Program-made: the position numbers and the translations under genes
The notes under the pieces: model-generated
Seen by the model: only the letters and a program-made list of their open reading frames with translations
What the model was told of the DNA's origin: nothing
Database searches by the model: none
From: Neisseria cinerea
GTDB lineage: Bacteria; Pseudomonadota; Gammaproteobacteria; Burkholderiales; Neisseriaceae
Length of the DNA stretch: 64,000 bases
Reading direction: 5' to 3'
NCBI RefSeq assembly: GCF_900475315.1
Contig: NZ_LS483369.1
Coordinates: 1,116,001-1,180,000 of the forward strand
In this document: positions 39,287-47,891 of the stretch, in pieces
How positions within the stretch are numbered: the first letter of the stretch is position 1
Layout of the letters: the number at the start of each line of letters is the position of its first letter

Positions 39287-41407
39287 ATGGATTTATTATC
39301 GGTCTTCCACAAATACCGTCTGAAATATGCGGTAGCCGTGCTGACGATACTGCTTTTGGCAGCAATCGGGCTGCACGCTTCCGTATATCGCATCTTCACA
39401 CCTGAAAACATCCGAAGCCGCCTCCAACAAAGCATTGCCCATACGCACCGGAAAATCTCGTTTGATGCGGATATACAGCGCAGGCTTCTGCCCCGGCCGA
39501 CCGTCATCCTGAAAAACCTGACCATTACCGAACCCGGCGGCGACCGGACTGCCGTTTCCATCAAAGAAACCAAAATCGGATTGAGCTGGAAAAATCTGTG
39601 GTCGGATCAGATACAGGTTGAAAAATGGGTGGTTTCGGGTGCGGAACTTGCCCTGACACGCGACGGGAAAGGCGTTTGGAACATCCAAGACCTGATCGAC
39701 AACCCAAAACGCAAAGCCTCGGTAAACCGCATCATTATCGAAAACAGCACCGTCCACCTCGACTTCCTGCAAGAGCGGTTTACCCTGAAGGAAGTCCGCC
39801 TCAACCTGCAATCCCCCGTTTCATCGGGACAACAGTTTGAAAGTTCGGGCATACTGACAAGCGAAAACCTGTCTGCCTCATGGAAAAGCAAAGGGCTTTT
39901 CATTTCAGACGGCATCAATCCGCCCGAAATCTCACCGTTCCATTTCGAAGCCGAGACCGCACTAAACGGGCACGGCATTACCGTTTCCACCACCGGCAAC
40001 CCCACTATCCGTTTTAACGCCGGCGGACCGGATGCGGCCAACCTCAGCCTGCGTGCCGACACCGCCTTCCACAACCTCCACCTGACCGCCCAAATCCCTA
40101 CGCTGGCACTCAGGAACAACAACATCAAAATTGAAACCGTCAACGGGACATTTACCGCTACCACCAACGACGGGAATTCCCAATGGGGCGGATCGTTCAA
40201 ACTCGATAAGGCCAAACTTCACCCCAGTATCGGCAACATCGGTAACGCCGAAATCTCCGGCAACGTCAAAACACCCCGCCTTCAAACCAACTTTTCCCTC
40301 GGTTCACCATTGGTTTGGAGCCGGAATAACGGTCTGGAGGCACCGCGCCTGCATGTATCAACCCTTCAGGATACCGTCAACCGCCTGCCGCAACCCCGTT
40401 TCATCAGCCGGCTCGACGGTTCGATGTCCATAAAAAACCTTCATCAGTGGCATGCCGAATTCAACGGTTCGTTCGACCGCCAAACCGTTGCCGCGAAATT
40501 CAGATACACGCATGAAGACGCACCGCACCTGGAAGCCGCCGTCGCACTGCAAAAATTGAACCTGACCCCCTATCTTGACGACGTGCGACAACAAAACGGC
40601 AAAATATTTCCCGACACCCTCGGCAGGCTGTCCGGAGATATCGAAGCCCACCTTAAAATCGGCAATGTCCAACTTCCCGGCCTGCAACTGGACGATATGG
40701 AAACCTACCTCCACGCCGACAAAGGCCATATTGCGCTCAGCCGTTTCAAGTCAGGGCTTTACGGCGGCCATACCGAAGGCGGCATCAGCATCGCCAACAC
40801 CCGTCCCGCCACTTACCGCCTGCAACAGAATGCAAGCAACATCCAAATCCAACCGCTGCTGCAAGACCTGTTCGGCTTCCACAGCTTCAGCGGCAACGGC
40901 GATGCGGTCATCGACCTGACCGCGAGCGGCGAAACCCGAAAAGAGCTTATCCGCTCGCTTCAAGGCAGCCTGTCGCTGAATATTTCCAACGGCGCATGGC
41001 ACGGTATCGACATGGACAATATCCTGAAAAACGGCATTTCGGGCAAAACTGCCGACAATGCCGTACCCAGCACACCCTTCCACCGATTCACGCTCAACAG
41101 CGAAATTTCAGACGGCATCAGCCGCCACATCGATACCGAACTCTTCTCCGATAGCCTCTATGTTACCAGCAACGGCTATACCAATCTGGATACGCAGGAA
41201 TTGTCTGAAGATGTCCTTATCCGCAACGCCGTCCATCCGAAAAACAAACCGATTCCCCTGAAAATCACCGGTACGGTGGACAAGCCGTCCATTACCGTCG
41301 ATTACGGCAGGCTGACCGGCGGCATCAATTCGCGCAAAGAGAAACAGAAAATCCTCGAAGATACCCTGCTGGAACAATGGCAGTGGCTCAAACCTAAAGA
41401 ACCGTAA
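39287..41407 (+). CDS. AsmA-family membrane-anchored periplasmic protein
   Basis: The roughly 706-residue protein has one N-terminal helix (YAVAVLTILLLAAIGLHASV) followed by a long beta-rich periplasmic body typical of AsmA proteins, ending in the conserved C-terminal part (GNGDAVIDLTASGETRKELIRS...; ITGTVDKPSITVDYG). AsmA-like proteins form bridge-like grooves for phospholipid movement to the outer membrane. The frame opens at 39179, but 39287 (MDLLSVFHKY) puts the helix near the start. It runs opposite to folP and converges on ubiD. Confidence 0.88.
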   Translation: MDLLSVFHKYRLKYAVAVLTILLLAAIGLHASVYRIFTPENIRSRLQQSIAHTHRKISFDADIQRRLLPRPTVILKNLTITEPGGDRTAVSIKETKIGLSWKNLWSDQIQVEKWVVSGAELALTRDGKGVWNIQDLIDNPKRKASVNRIIIENSTVHLDFLQERFTLKEVRLNLQSPVSSGQQFESSGILTSENLSASWKSKGLFISDGINPPEISPFHFEAETALNGHGITVSTTGNPTIRFNAGGPDAANLSLRADTAFHNLHLTAQIPTLALRNNNIKIETVNGTFTATTNDGNSQWGGSFKLDKAKLHPSIGNIGNAEISGNVKTPRLQTNFSLGSPLVWSRNNGLEAPRLHVSTLQDTVNRLPQPRFISRLDGSMSIKNLHQWHAEFNGSFDRQTVAAKFRYTHEDAPHLEAAVALQKLNLTPYLDDVRQQNGKIFPDTLGRLSGDIEAHLKIGNVQLPGLQLDDMETYLHADKGHIALSRFKSGLYGGHTEGGISIANTRPATYRLQQNASNIQIQPLLQDLFGFHSFSGNGDAVIDLTASGETRKELIRSLQGSLSLNISNGAWHGIDMDNILKNGISGKTADNAVPSTPFHRFTLNSEISDGISRHIDTELFSDSLYVTSNGYTNLDTQELSEDVLIRNAVHPKNKPIPLKITGTVDKPSITVDYGRLTGGINSRKEKQKILEDTLLEQWQWLKPKEP

Positions 41408-41420
41408 ATACCCTGCGTAC

Positions 41421-41461
41421 AAAAATGCCGTCTGAAACACCCCCGCGCTTCAGACGGCATT
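41421..41461. terminator. DUS-pair terminator between the AsmA gene and ubiD
   Basis: AAAAATGCCGTCTGAA and TTCAGACGGCATT around 12 nt, between convergent genes. Confidence 0.8.
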
Positions 41462-41471
41462 ACCGTAAAAC

Positions 41472-42950
41472 CTACAACCCCAATTCCCCCCAAATCTCAT
41501 CAATCTTAGCCGTAACCGCAGGGTCTTTTTTGATTACTCGTCCCCATTCGCGGTCGGTTTCACCCGGCCATTTGTTGGTCGCATCCAAACCCATTTTGCC
41601 GCCGAGTCCGCTGACGGGGCTGGCGAAGTCGAGATAATCGATGGGCGTGTTTTCTACCAAAACAGTGTCGCGTACGGGGTCCATGCGCGTGGTTACCGCC
41701 CAGATGACTTCTTTCCAGTCGCGTACGTTCACATCATCATCAACCACGATGATGAATTTGGTGTACATAAACTGTCGCAGGAACGACCAGCAGCCCATCA
41801 TCACGCGCTTGGCATGGCCGGCGTATTGTTTTTTCATGCTAACCACCGCCATGCGGTAGGAACAGCCTTCGGGCGGCAAGTAGAAATCGGTGATTTCGGG
41901 GAACTGCTTTTGCAAGAGCGGTACGAACACTTCGTTCAACGCCACGCCCAAAACGGCAGGCTCATCAGGCGGTTTGCCCGTGTAGGTGGAATGGTAAATC
42001 GGATTTTCACGCATGGTAATGCGTTCGACCGTAAATACAGGGAAATGGTCCTGCTCGTTGTAATAGCCCGTGTGGTCACCGTATGGACCTTCCAACGCGG
42101 TCTCGTTTGGATGGATGACGCCTTCCAACACGATTTCTGCACGGGCAGGCACTTGCAAATCGTTGCCGATACATTTCACCAGCTCCGTCCGCGAACCGCG
42201 CAGCAGTCCGGCAAACTGGTATTCGCTCAAGGTATCGGGAACGGGTGTTACCGCGCCCAAAATGGTGGCAGGGTCGCAGCCGAGCACGACGGCGACAGGA
42301 TAGGGCGTATCGGGATTGAGTTTACGAAATTCCTGATAATCCAGCGCGCCGCCGCGATGCGACAGCCAGCGCATAATCAGCTTGTTTTTGCCGATGAGTT
42401 GCTGGCGGTAAATGCCGAGATTTTGGCGTTTTTTGTGCGGACCGCGCGTTACGGTCAAGCCCCACGTTACCAGCGGCGCAACGTCTTCCGGCCAGCAATG
42501 CTGAATCGGGAGTTTATACAAATCAACGTCTTCACCTTCCCACACGATTTCCTGACACGGAGCGTTTTTCACCACGTTCGGCGCCATGCTCCAAATATCT
42601 TTCAGTAATGGCAGTTTGGAAAACGCGTCTTTAATGCCTTTGGGCGGTTCGGGTTCTTTCAGATACGCCAGCGTCTGCCCGATTTCGCGCAGCTTGGACA
42701 CGCTGTTTGCACCCATGCCCATCGCCACACGTTCGGGCGTACCGAACAGGTTTGCCAACACGGGATAATCGTAACGCGTACCATCGGGCTTAATCGGGTG
42801 TTCAAACAACAACGCTGGCCCTTCGGCACGCAGCACGCGGTCGGCGATTTCGGTCATTTCCAAATGCGGGGAAACGGGATGCGCGACGCGCTTGAGTTTG
42901 CCCTGCTGCTCGAGCATGGCGATGAAGTCACGTAGGTCTTTGTATTTCAT
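41472..42950 (-). CDS. ubiD: 3-octaprenyl-4-hydroxybenzoate carboxy-lyase UbiD
   Basis: The 492-residue prenylated-FMN enzyme decarboxylates 3-polyprenyl-4-hydroxybenzoate in ubiquinone synthesis. The UbiD fold is recognisable from [22 protein letters not shown] at the N-terminus, [21 protein letters not shown] (about 165) and the Glu-rich catalytic zone around [20 protein letters not shown] (about 285). The start at 42950 has GAGG at good spacing. It borders the accessory block on its left side. Confidence 0.95.
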   Translation of the reverse strand: MKYKDLRDFIAMLEQQGKLKRVAHPVSPHLEMTEIADRVLRAEGPALLFEHPIKPDGTRYDYPVLANLFGTPERVAMGMGANSVSKLREIGQTLAYLKEPEPPKGIKDAFSKLPLLKDIWSMAPNVVKNAPCQEIVWEGEDVDLYKLPIQHCWPEDVAPLVTWGLTVTRGPHKKRQNLGIYRQQLIGKNKLIMRWLSHRGGALDYQEFRKLNPDTPYPVAVVLGCDPATILGAVTPVPDTLSEYQFAGLLRGSRTELVKCIGNDLQVPARAEIVLEGVIHPNETALEGPYGDHTGYYNEQDHFPVFTVERITMRENPIYHSTYTGKPPDEPAVLGVALNEVFVPLLQKQFPEITDFYLPPEGCSYRMAVVSMKKQYAGHAKRVMMGCWSFLRQFMYTKFIIVVDDDVNVRDWKEVIWAVTTRMDPVRDTVLVENTPIDYLDFASPVSGLGGKMGLDATNKWPGETDREWGRVIKKDPAVTAKIDEIWGELGL

Positions 42951-42965
42951 GTTGATCCTCATTTG

Positions 42966-43004
42966 AGGCCGTCTGAAAACCGAATTTTGGACTTCAGACG
43001 GCCT
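42966..43004. terminator. Inverted DUS pair; right arm supplies a stop codon
   Basis: AGGCCGTCTGAA and TTCAGACGGCCT around 15 nt, upstream of ubiD. On the minus strand CAG-GCC-GTC-TGA ends the small gene at 42994, so the uptake sequence provides its stop. Confidence 0.75.
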
Positions 43005-43278
43005 GAATCATAGATTGCAATATAGCTTCAGGGCATTCGTTGTTTTCGGCAAAAAAACAATATTCATCATATGGGTTGTGGATACCGAACTTCCAGCCCT
43101 TGTAACCGAAATCTATCCACGTTTCGCCCGTAACCCAATCCGATACGAAGTCGGTAAGCATTCCGCCGAAATGGACAATTTTCCGCAGCAGGCTCGACGG
43201 CGGGCAGGTTTGCGGCAGTTGCAGGAACAGGCGGGAGCCGTTGTGCATGGTTTCGTTCAATAGAGGGCGGTTTGTCAT
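42994..43278 (-). CDS. Hypothetical 94-residue protein
   Basis: The small protein is not recognised. It has a Trp/Tyr/Phe-rich half ([34 protein letters not shown]) and an acidic C-terminus, without signal peptide or membrane segment. It follows the DUF2199 gene by seven bases on the same strand, so they are probably co-transcribed. Its stop lies in a DUS. Size and pairing suit a small cytoplasmic adapter or immunity-type protein, which is only a guess. Confidence 0.6.
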   Translation of the reverse strand: MTNRPLLNETMHNGSRLFLQLPQTCPPSSLLRKIVHFGGMLTDFVSDWVTGETWIDFGYKGWKFGIHNPYDEYCFFAENNECPEAILQSMIQAV

Positions 43279-43285
43279 TTGGTCC

Positions 43286-43795
43286 TTAATAGTCTGCCCC
43301 GGATGCCGCCTCTATCCTTGCCTGCGCTTCGGCATATTCTATGCCGTTATAAAAGTCGTGTACCAGCGGATGTTCGCCGCTTTGATGAAGTTGCAGCAGG
43401 GGACGTCGGTTGTCGGACTGGGTAACGACATTGCAGTGCAGACCGAAGGTGTCGGTTTCATAAGGGGGCAGCCAGTTGCATATCATGCCGAAATAAACGA
43501 CGTTTTCCGGATTGTCGTGAAAGTGGCTTTGATAGTCGTTAAAACTCTTTTCGCTGACAGATACCCACACCCCGTATTCCAGCGTTTCCTCATGCCCGAT
43601 AATCGGAATAAGCAGCACCGCGCGGATAAAACGGTCGGTTTGGTCGGGATAGCAGATGATGCAGAAATCAGAATCGCATTCTGCTTGATAAGCAATGCGT
43701 TCTTCTTCACTGAGTTGATTATAGGGATCGGGAATGGCAAAACCGATTGCCGGCATATCTTCATGTTTTTCACCGCAGGAAGTGCAAGTGTGCAT
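43286..43795 (-). CDS. DUF2199 domain protein
   Basis: The 169-residue protein starts MHTCTSCGEKHEDMP and has a second Cys pair (CIICYP), a likely zinc site, followed by GVWVSVSEKSFNDYQ; this matches the DUF2199 family of unknown function. No signal or membrane segment. It is paired with the 94-residue gene and lies directly beside the polyene cluster, but nothing ties it to pigment synthesis. Confidence 0.8.
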   Translation of the reverse strand: MHTCTSCGEKHEDMPAIGFAIPDPYNQLSEEERIAYQAECDSDFCIICYPDQTDRFIRAVLLIPIIGHEETLEYGVWVSVSEKSFNDYQSHFHDNPENVVYFGMICNWLPPYETDTFGLHCNVVTQSDNRRPLLQLHQSGEHPLVHDFYNGIEYAEAQARIEAASGADY

Positions 43796-43801
43796 AAGGT
43801 T

Positions 43802-44347
43802 TCAGACTTTCAAAACAAGTTTGCGGTAAAGCCATTCGCCGGCAAACAATATCCCCATCAATACATAAGCAATCACGCCGGTATAAACCGCCCACCAATC
43901 GTATCGCCCCAACCAGGCCAACAAAGCGGCAAGCGTCCCGTTGATTATAAAAAATACGCACCAAACCTGCGTTACCCAGCGGGTATAGCGCACGGCTTGC
44001 CCGGGGAGTTCCGGCTGTTGCAAACGCGCGAGCCTTTCTATGACCGTCTGTTTGGCAAACAGGCTTCCCCCGAACACCGCCAACATCATCAAATTAACGA
44101 GGACAGGATACCAATACATTGAATCACGCCGCCCGAACACCAATACTGAGGCAAAAAACAGTGTAATAAACAAAGCCGTATAACGCTGTTGGGGAAATTT
44201 GGCAGTCAGAGCGCGCAGAAGCCACAACCCGCACATCGACGCCGCCAGCCAGACAAACCATCCCGCCTCCCTGCCGTAATACCACAAAGCGGGATAGGCA
44301 ATACTCGATACGGTCAGAAAAATATGTCCGAAAAAACCGAGTTTCAT
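43802..44347 (-). CDS. Integral membrane protein of the aryl polyene cluster (COG4648 type)
   Basis: The 181-residue protein has about five hydrophobic helices (from ILTVSSIAYPALWYYG-like N-terminus to YTGVIAYVLMGILFAGEWLYRK). Proteins of this type regularly accompany aryl polyene clusters; their exact role is unknown, perhaps holding the synthase at the membrane. ATG at 44347 is preferred over a TTG at 44362. An inverted DUS pair separates it from the ACP gene upstream. Confidence 0.75.
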   Translation of the reverse strand: MKLGFFGHIFLTVSSIAYPALWYYGREAGWFVWLAASMCGLWLLRALTAKFPQQRYTALFITLFFASVLVFGRRDSMYWYPVLVNLMMLAVFGGSLFAKQTVIERLARLQQPELPGQAVRYTRWVTQVWCVFFIINGTLAALLAWLGRYDWWAVYTGVIAYVLMGILFAGEWLYRKLVLKV

Positions 44348-44365
44348 TTTGAATCCGCACAAACG

Positions 44366-44404
44366 TTTTCAGACGGCATCCGATAAAAACATGCCGTCTG
44401 AAAA
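44366..44404 (-). terminator. Inverted DUS pair inside the leftward polyene unit
   Basis: TTTTCAGACGGCAT and ATGCCGTCTGAAAA around 11 nt lie between the second ACP stop (44423) and the membrane-protein gene. If it terminates, the membrane protein would be made at a lower level or from its own promoter. Confidence 0.6.
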
Positions 44405-44422
44405 ATAATTAGAAATACCCGA

Positions 44423-44668
44423 TTAGCCAGCCTGAATCTTCAATACCGCCTGTACTACGTCGTTGACGGTGCGGACATTGCGGAAATCTTCAGCTTGCAG
44501 CTTGCGGCCGGTTTCACGCTTGATACGGTCAATCAAATCGATGGCATCGATACTGTCGATTTCCAAATCTTCGTAAAGATTGGTATCGGGCGTAATCCGT
44601 TCCGGTTCGATTTCAAACAACTCGGTCAGGGTATCGCGCAACAACCGGTAGATTTCTTGTTCGGTCAT
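44423..44668 (-). CDS. Acyl carrier protein (second of the cluster)
   Basis: The 81-residue ACP has the phosphopantetheine serine in LEIDSIDAIDLIDRIK (Ser about residue 37). It would carry the growing polyene chain or the starter. The start is set at 44668 because AAGG sits at right spacing for this ATG, while it abuts the earlier ATG at 44677. It follows the first ACP by about ten bases. Confidence 0.92.
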   Translation of the reverse strand: MTEQEIYRLLRDTLTELFEIEPERITPDTNLYEDLEIDSIDAIDLIDRIKRETGRKLQAEDFRNVRTVNDVVQAVLKIQAG

Positions 44669-44679
44669 ATGTTTCATCC

Positions 44680-44940
44680 TTATGCTTGACGGTTTTTGAC
44701 AAAAGCGGCGAGTGTTTTGACATTGGCAAAATGTTCGCGCAAGTTGTCCTGCTCACCGTCCAGGCGGAAACCGAAATGTTTTTGTACCGCCAAGCCTAAT
44801 TCCAGAGCATCGACGGAATCCAAGCCCAACCCCCCGTCACCGAACAGCGCATCTTCGCTGCCGATGTCGGCGGCGGTTATATCTTCCAAAGCCAAACTGT
44901 CAATAATTAGTTGCTTGATTTGGGCTTCCAAGTCGTTCAT
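44680..44940 (-). CDS. Acyl carrier protein (first of the cluster)
   Basis: An 86-residue ACP with the serine in GGLGLDSVDALELGLAV (about residue 41). Two different ACPs side by side are typical of aryl polyene clusters, where one holds the aryl starter and the other malonyl or the elongating chain. The ATG overlaps the stop of the upstream acyltransferase gene (ATGA), with AAGGA before it. Confidence 0.92.
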   Translation of the reverse strand: MNDLEAQIKQLIIDSLALEDITAADIGSEDALFGDGGLGLDSVDALELGLAVQKHFGFRLDGEQDNLREHFANVKTLAAFVKNRQA

Positions 44941-45695
44941 ATGGTTTTCCTTGTAAAATAATCTTGCAGATATTCATTCAGCCGCCGAGCCGCAATCGGC
45001 AACGGTTTTTCGGCGAGCCAATCTTGGGGGAGGATGTCGTCTCCGACCGTAATTTCATACCGTATCCGTTTCGAAGGAATTCGGTACCACGGCTGTCCTT
45101 TTTTAAAATTGGGCGGATTCATTTTGATACATACAGGCGTAATCACTTCGGCATACCGCAGTCCCAAAGAAACCGCGCCCCGGTTCATCTTGACCCGTCC
45201 GTCCCACCCCGTTCTTGTTCCTTCGGGGAACACCAGCAGGCTCTGCCCGCTGTCAAAAACTGCCTTTACCGTTTCCAGCATTGCTTCCGATTCTTCGTTT
45301 GGAATATAGCCCGCACCTTTAATCTGGCTGCTCATTGCCGGATTGTGCTGCAAATCTTTTTTCACGATGCAATTCATTTCGGACACATGGCTGACAAGCA
45401 GCACCACATCCAACAGAGACGGATGGTTTGCCAAAATCAACTGTCCCGGTCGGTTGAGTTTTTCAATACCCTTGAACTCTACATCCAACACACCCGACCA
45501 TTTCAGATAAGCAACGAACAAACGCCAAGATGTTCCGATAATCCGGCGCGCCGCCAATTGGCGGGCGACAGACCTTGAAGTACCGTTTAAAGTGTAAGGC
45601 AGCAAAACCAATTTCATCATAATGCCGCCGACACCGAAAATCACAAATCCTAACCAAGTCGCCAAAAAACGGCGGCAATAATCCAATTTATCCAT
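44937..45695 (-). CDS. Lysophospholipid acyltransferase family protein (PlsC-like)
   Basis: About 252 residues with an N-terminal hydrophobic region and both PlsC motifs, NHPSLLD and FPEGTRTGWDG. Within an APE cluster such an enzyme probably transfers a fatty acyl or the polyene acyl chain to the lipid anchor. The start at 45695 overlaps the ketosynthase-like stop (ATGGATAA). The frame is open to 45752. Confidence 0.86.
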   Translation of the reverse strand: MDKLDYCRRFLATWLGFVIFGVGGIMMKLVLLPYTLNGTSRSVARQLAARRIIGTSWRLFVAYLKWSGVLDVEFKGIEKLNRPGQLILANHPSLLDVVLLVSHVSEMNCIVKKDLQHNPAMSSQIKGAGYIPNEESEAMLETVKAVFDSGQSLLVFPEGTRTGWDGRVKMNRGAVSLGLRYAEVITPVCIKMNPPNFKKGQPWYRIPSKRIRYEITVGDDILPQDWLAEKPLPIAARRLNEYLQDYFTRKTI

Positions 45696-46443
45696 TCTGC
45701 TGCCACAACCATTCACGATTGCGATATACCCGGCGATATTCCTGATTGCCATTCAGTAAAAAACGCACCCATTCCAAACCGCTCCAATATGCCTCGGATA
45801 GCATACCGGTTTCAGACGGCATATCATCCGAAGCAGACAGAGTCAGACTGTAACGCGTCCCTTTGGTCAGGACCATCGCCAAAGCATAAGCAAACGGAGC
45901 GCGAGTCGCCGATACGGCATATCCTTCCGGCAGCGGATCGTCCGCCACCAAAACCAAAACCGACCCGAATCCCTCTTTCAATAGGGACGCCGCTTCTGCC
46001 AAAGCCGTCTCCACACCATCGGCACACACGGCCAATGCCGTCTGCTCACTCATATCCTGCCTCAATATCGACCATTGCCCCGCCGTCGCATTGTGCACCG
46101 ACAAACCGAACGAAGTCGGTGAAACGGTTTGCGATTTCAACAGTTCCAACCACAAATCGAAACTACGCGCCATTTCCCCATCGTGCGAGGCATAAACTAC
46201 CGGACTGCCGGGATAGGCGGAGGCAATGTCCCAAGCCGCATCACATACCAAACGCGCCGCCTTACTCAAACGGCGGCGCTGCATAGCGGGCAGGAACGGC
46301 AATTCCGGCTTGACATCTGGCAAACCGTCGGCGAAACCCGGACATTCCGCCCACTGCCTCCACTGGGCCATATTACACATTTTGCTGCCTGAAACCCGCC
46401 ATGCGGAGATGTCGAAGTGAAACCGGCAAATGATAGACGGCAT
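45688..46443 (-). CDS. Ketosynthase-like protein lacking the active-site Cys
   Basis: The 251-residue protein resembles the N-terminal beta-ketoacyl synthase domain of the Ketoacyl-synt_2 type. Where a ketosynthase has its nucleophilic Cys this protein has SVHNATAGQWSI, and no HGT or KxxxGH motif follows, so it cannot condense by itself. It may be the partner (chain-length-factor-like) of one of the active ketosynthases. The ATG at 46443 is used; a TTG four codons earlier is open. Confidence 0.8.
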   Translation of the reverse strand: MPSIICRFHFDISAWRVSGSKMCNMAQWRQWAECPGFADGLPDVKPELPFLPAMQRRRLSKAARLVCDAAWDIASAYPGSPVVYASHDGEMARSFDLWLELLKSQTVSPTSFGLSVHNATAGQWSILRQDMSEQTALAVCADGVETALAEAASLLKEGFGSVLVLVADDPLPEGYAVSATRAPFAYALAMVLTKGTRYSLTLSASDDMPSETGMLSEAYWSGLEWVRFLLNGNQEYRRVYRNREWLWQQNG

Positions 46444-46595
46444 GGTTTCTTTCAAAAATTTACACTATGCCACATTCTAACCAAAGCCTATCTGCCTGAC
46501 AATGCCGAAAGCCAAACACATTGCCGCCCCTTTTTTTCCGACAGGCGCCATCTCCGTAGCAGACAGCCACATTAGCCTGAATTTACATTTATCAC

Positions 46596-46601
46596 TATAA
46601 T
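46596..46601 (+). promoter_or_regulatory. Candidate -10 box of the rightward polyene unit
   Basis: A perfect TATAAT lies 33 bp before the dehydratase ATG in the 190-bp divergent gap (46444-46633). The -35 region (TTAGCC, 18 bp upstream) is weak, which would fit an activated or low-level promoter. Confidence 0.4.
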
Positions 46602-46633
46602 GCCGATATTTGTGTGCCGCCCTACCGCAACAG

Positions 46634-47125
46634 ATGAATACACTGCCAGAATGCCCGATTACCGACACAGCCCCCCTGCTGCCGCACAGCGGACGCATGG
46701 TTCTGATAGACCGTATTAACCGATACGGCGATTATTTTGTCGAAGCAGGGGTGCAGATAAGGTCCGACCACATCCTTCTGGTCGACGGCATGCTGCCCTA
46801 CACGGCATTTATCGAACTGATGGCACAGGCTGTCGGTGCATATGCCGGCATCCAAGCCCGAAAAAACGCACAACCGGTCCGGCTCGGATTCCTGCTCGGC
46901 ACGCGCAAACTTGAAATTTTTACCCAATCCGTCCCTGTCGGAACACATTTGCTGGCAACGGCGCATATGTCTATTCAAGACGTCGGAGGTATGGGTGTGT
47001 TCGACTGCGAACTGCGTTGGACGGACGCACCGGAAACTTCGTCCGAAACACTCCCCTCAGACGGCATTTTGGCACGCGCCTCATTGAACGTGTACAGTCC
47101 CGAACACCCTGTCGAAATAACTTAA
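46634..47125 (+). CDS. Hotdog-fold 3-hydroxyacyl-ACP dehydratase (ApeP-like)
   Basis: The 163-residue protein has the hotdog-fold dehydratase start LLPHSGRMVLIDRINRYGD with a conserved His, and DGMLPYTAFIELMAQAVGAYAG for the central helix. It lacks the FabZ motif HFxxxPxxPG, as is usual for the second APE dehydratase. It would remove water after each ketoreduction to leave the conjugated double bond. First gene of the rightward unit with fabG-like and ketosynthase genes. ATG 46634 is preferred to an upstream GTG. Confidence 0.82.
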   Translation: MNTLPECPITDTAPLLPHSGRMVLIDRINRYGDYFVEAGVQIRSDHILLVDGMLPYTAFIELMAQAVGAYAGIQARKNAQPVRLGFLLGTRKLEIFTQSVPVGTHLLATAHMSIQDVGGMGVFDCELRWTDAPETSSETLPSDGILARASLNVYSPEHPVEIT

Positions 47126-47162
47126 TGCCGTCTGAACAGGCACACACATACGGAGAACAACC

Positions 47163-47891
47163 ATGACCGAAACCGTCCTGATTACCGGCTCAAACAGAGG
47201 CATAGGCAAAGCTGTCGCACTCGGTTTGGCAGAAGACGGCTTTGATATCGTCGTCCATTGCCGCAGCCGCCGCGATGAAGCCGAAGCCGTAGCGGAAGAA
47301 ATCCGAGTTTTGGGCAGACAGGCAAGGGTGTTGCAGTTTGACGTGTCAGACCGCGCAGCCTGCCGCGATATTTTGACTGCCGACATCGAAGCAAACGGCG
47401 CGTATTACGGCGTGGTGTTGAACGCCGGACTGACGCGCGACAATGCCTTCCCCGCGTTTTCAGACGACGATTGGGATTTGGTGCTGCGAACTAATTTGGA
47501 CGGTTTTTATAATGTATTGCACCCGTTGACCATGCCGATGATACGCCGCCGCAAAGCCGGGCGGATTGTGTGCATGGCGTCGGTGTCCGGCTTGACGGGC
47601 AACCGCGGTCAGGTCAATTACAGCGCGTCCAAAGCGGGCTTGATCGGCGCGGCGAAAGCCTTGGCGGTCGAACTGGCGAAACGCAAAATCACCGTCAACT
47701 GCGTGGCGCCGGGTTTGATCGATACGGACATTGTCGATGAAAATGTACCCGTCGAAGAAATTTTGAAAGCCGTCCCCGCAGCGCGTATGGGGCTGCCGGA
47801 AGAAGTAGCGCATGCGGTGCGTTTCCTGATGGATGAAAAAGCAGCGTATATTACGCGCCAAGTGATTGCGGTGAACGGAGGTTTGTGTTGA
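47163..47891 (+). CDS. 3-oxoacyl-ACP reductase, FabG-like
   Basis: The 242-residue short-chain dehydrogenase has the NADPH motif TGSNRGIGKAVALGL (about 8-22), NAG (about 86), the catalytic Ser/Tyr/Lys (SVSG about 136; YSASKAG about 150) and PGLIDTDIV. It reduces the 3-keto group during polyene extension. It overlaps the following ketosynthase start, and a good SD (GGAG) precedes it. Confidence 0.92.
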   Translation: MTETVLITGSNRGIGKAVALGLAEDGFDIVVHCRSRRDEAEAVAEEIRVLGRQARVLQFDVSDRAACRDILTADIEANGAYYGVVLNAGLTRDNAFPAFSDDDWDLVLRTNLDGFYNVLHPLTMPMIRRRKAGRIVCMASVSGLTGNRGQVNYSASKAGLIGAAKALAVELAKRKITVNCVAPGLIDTDIVDENVPVEEILKAVPAARMGLPEEVAHAVRFLMDEKAAYITRQVIAVNGGLC

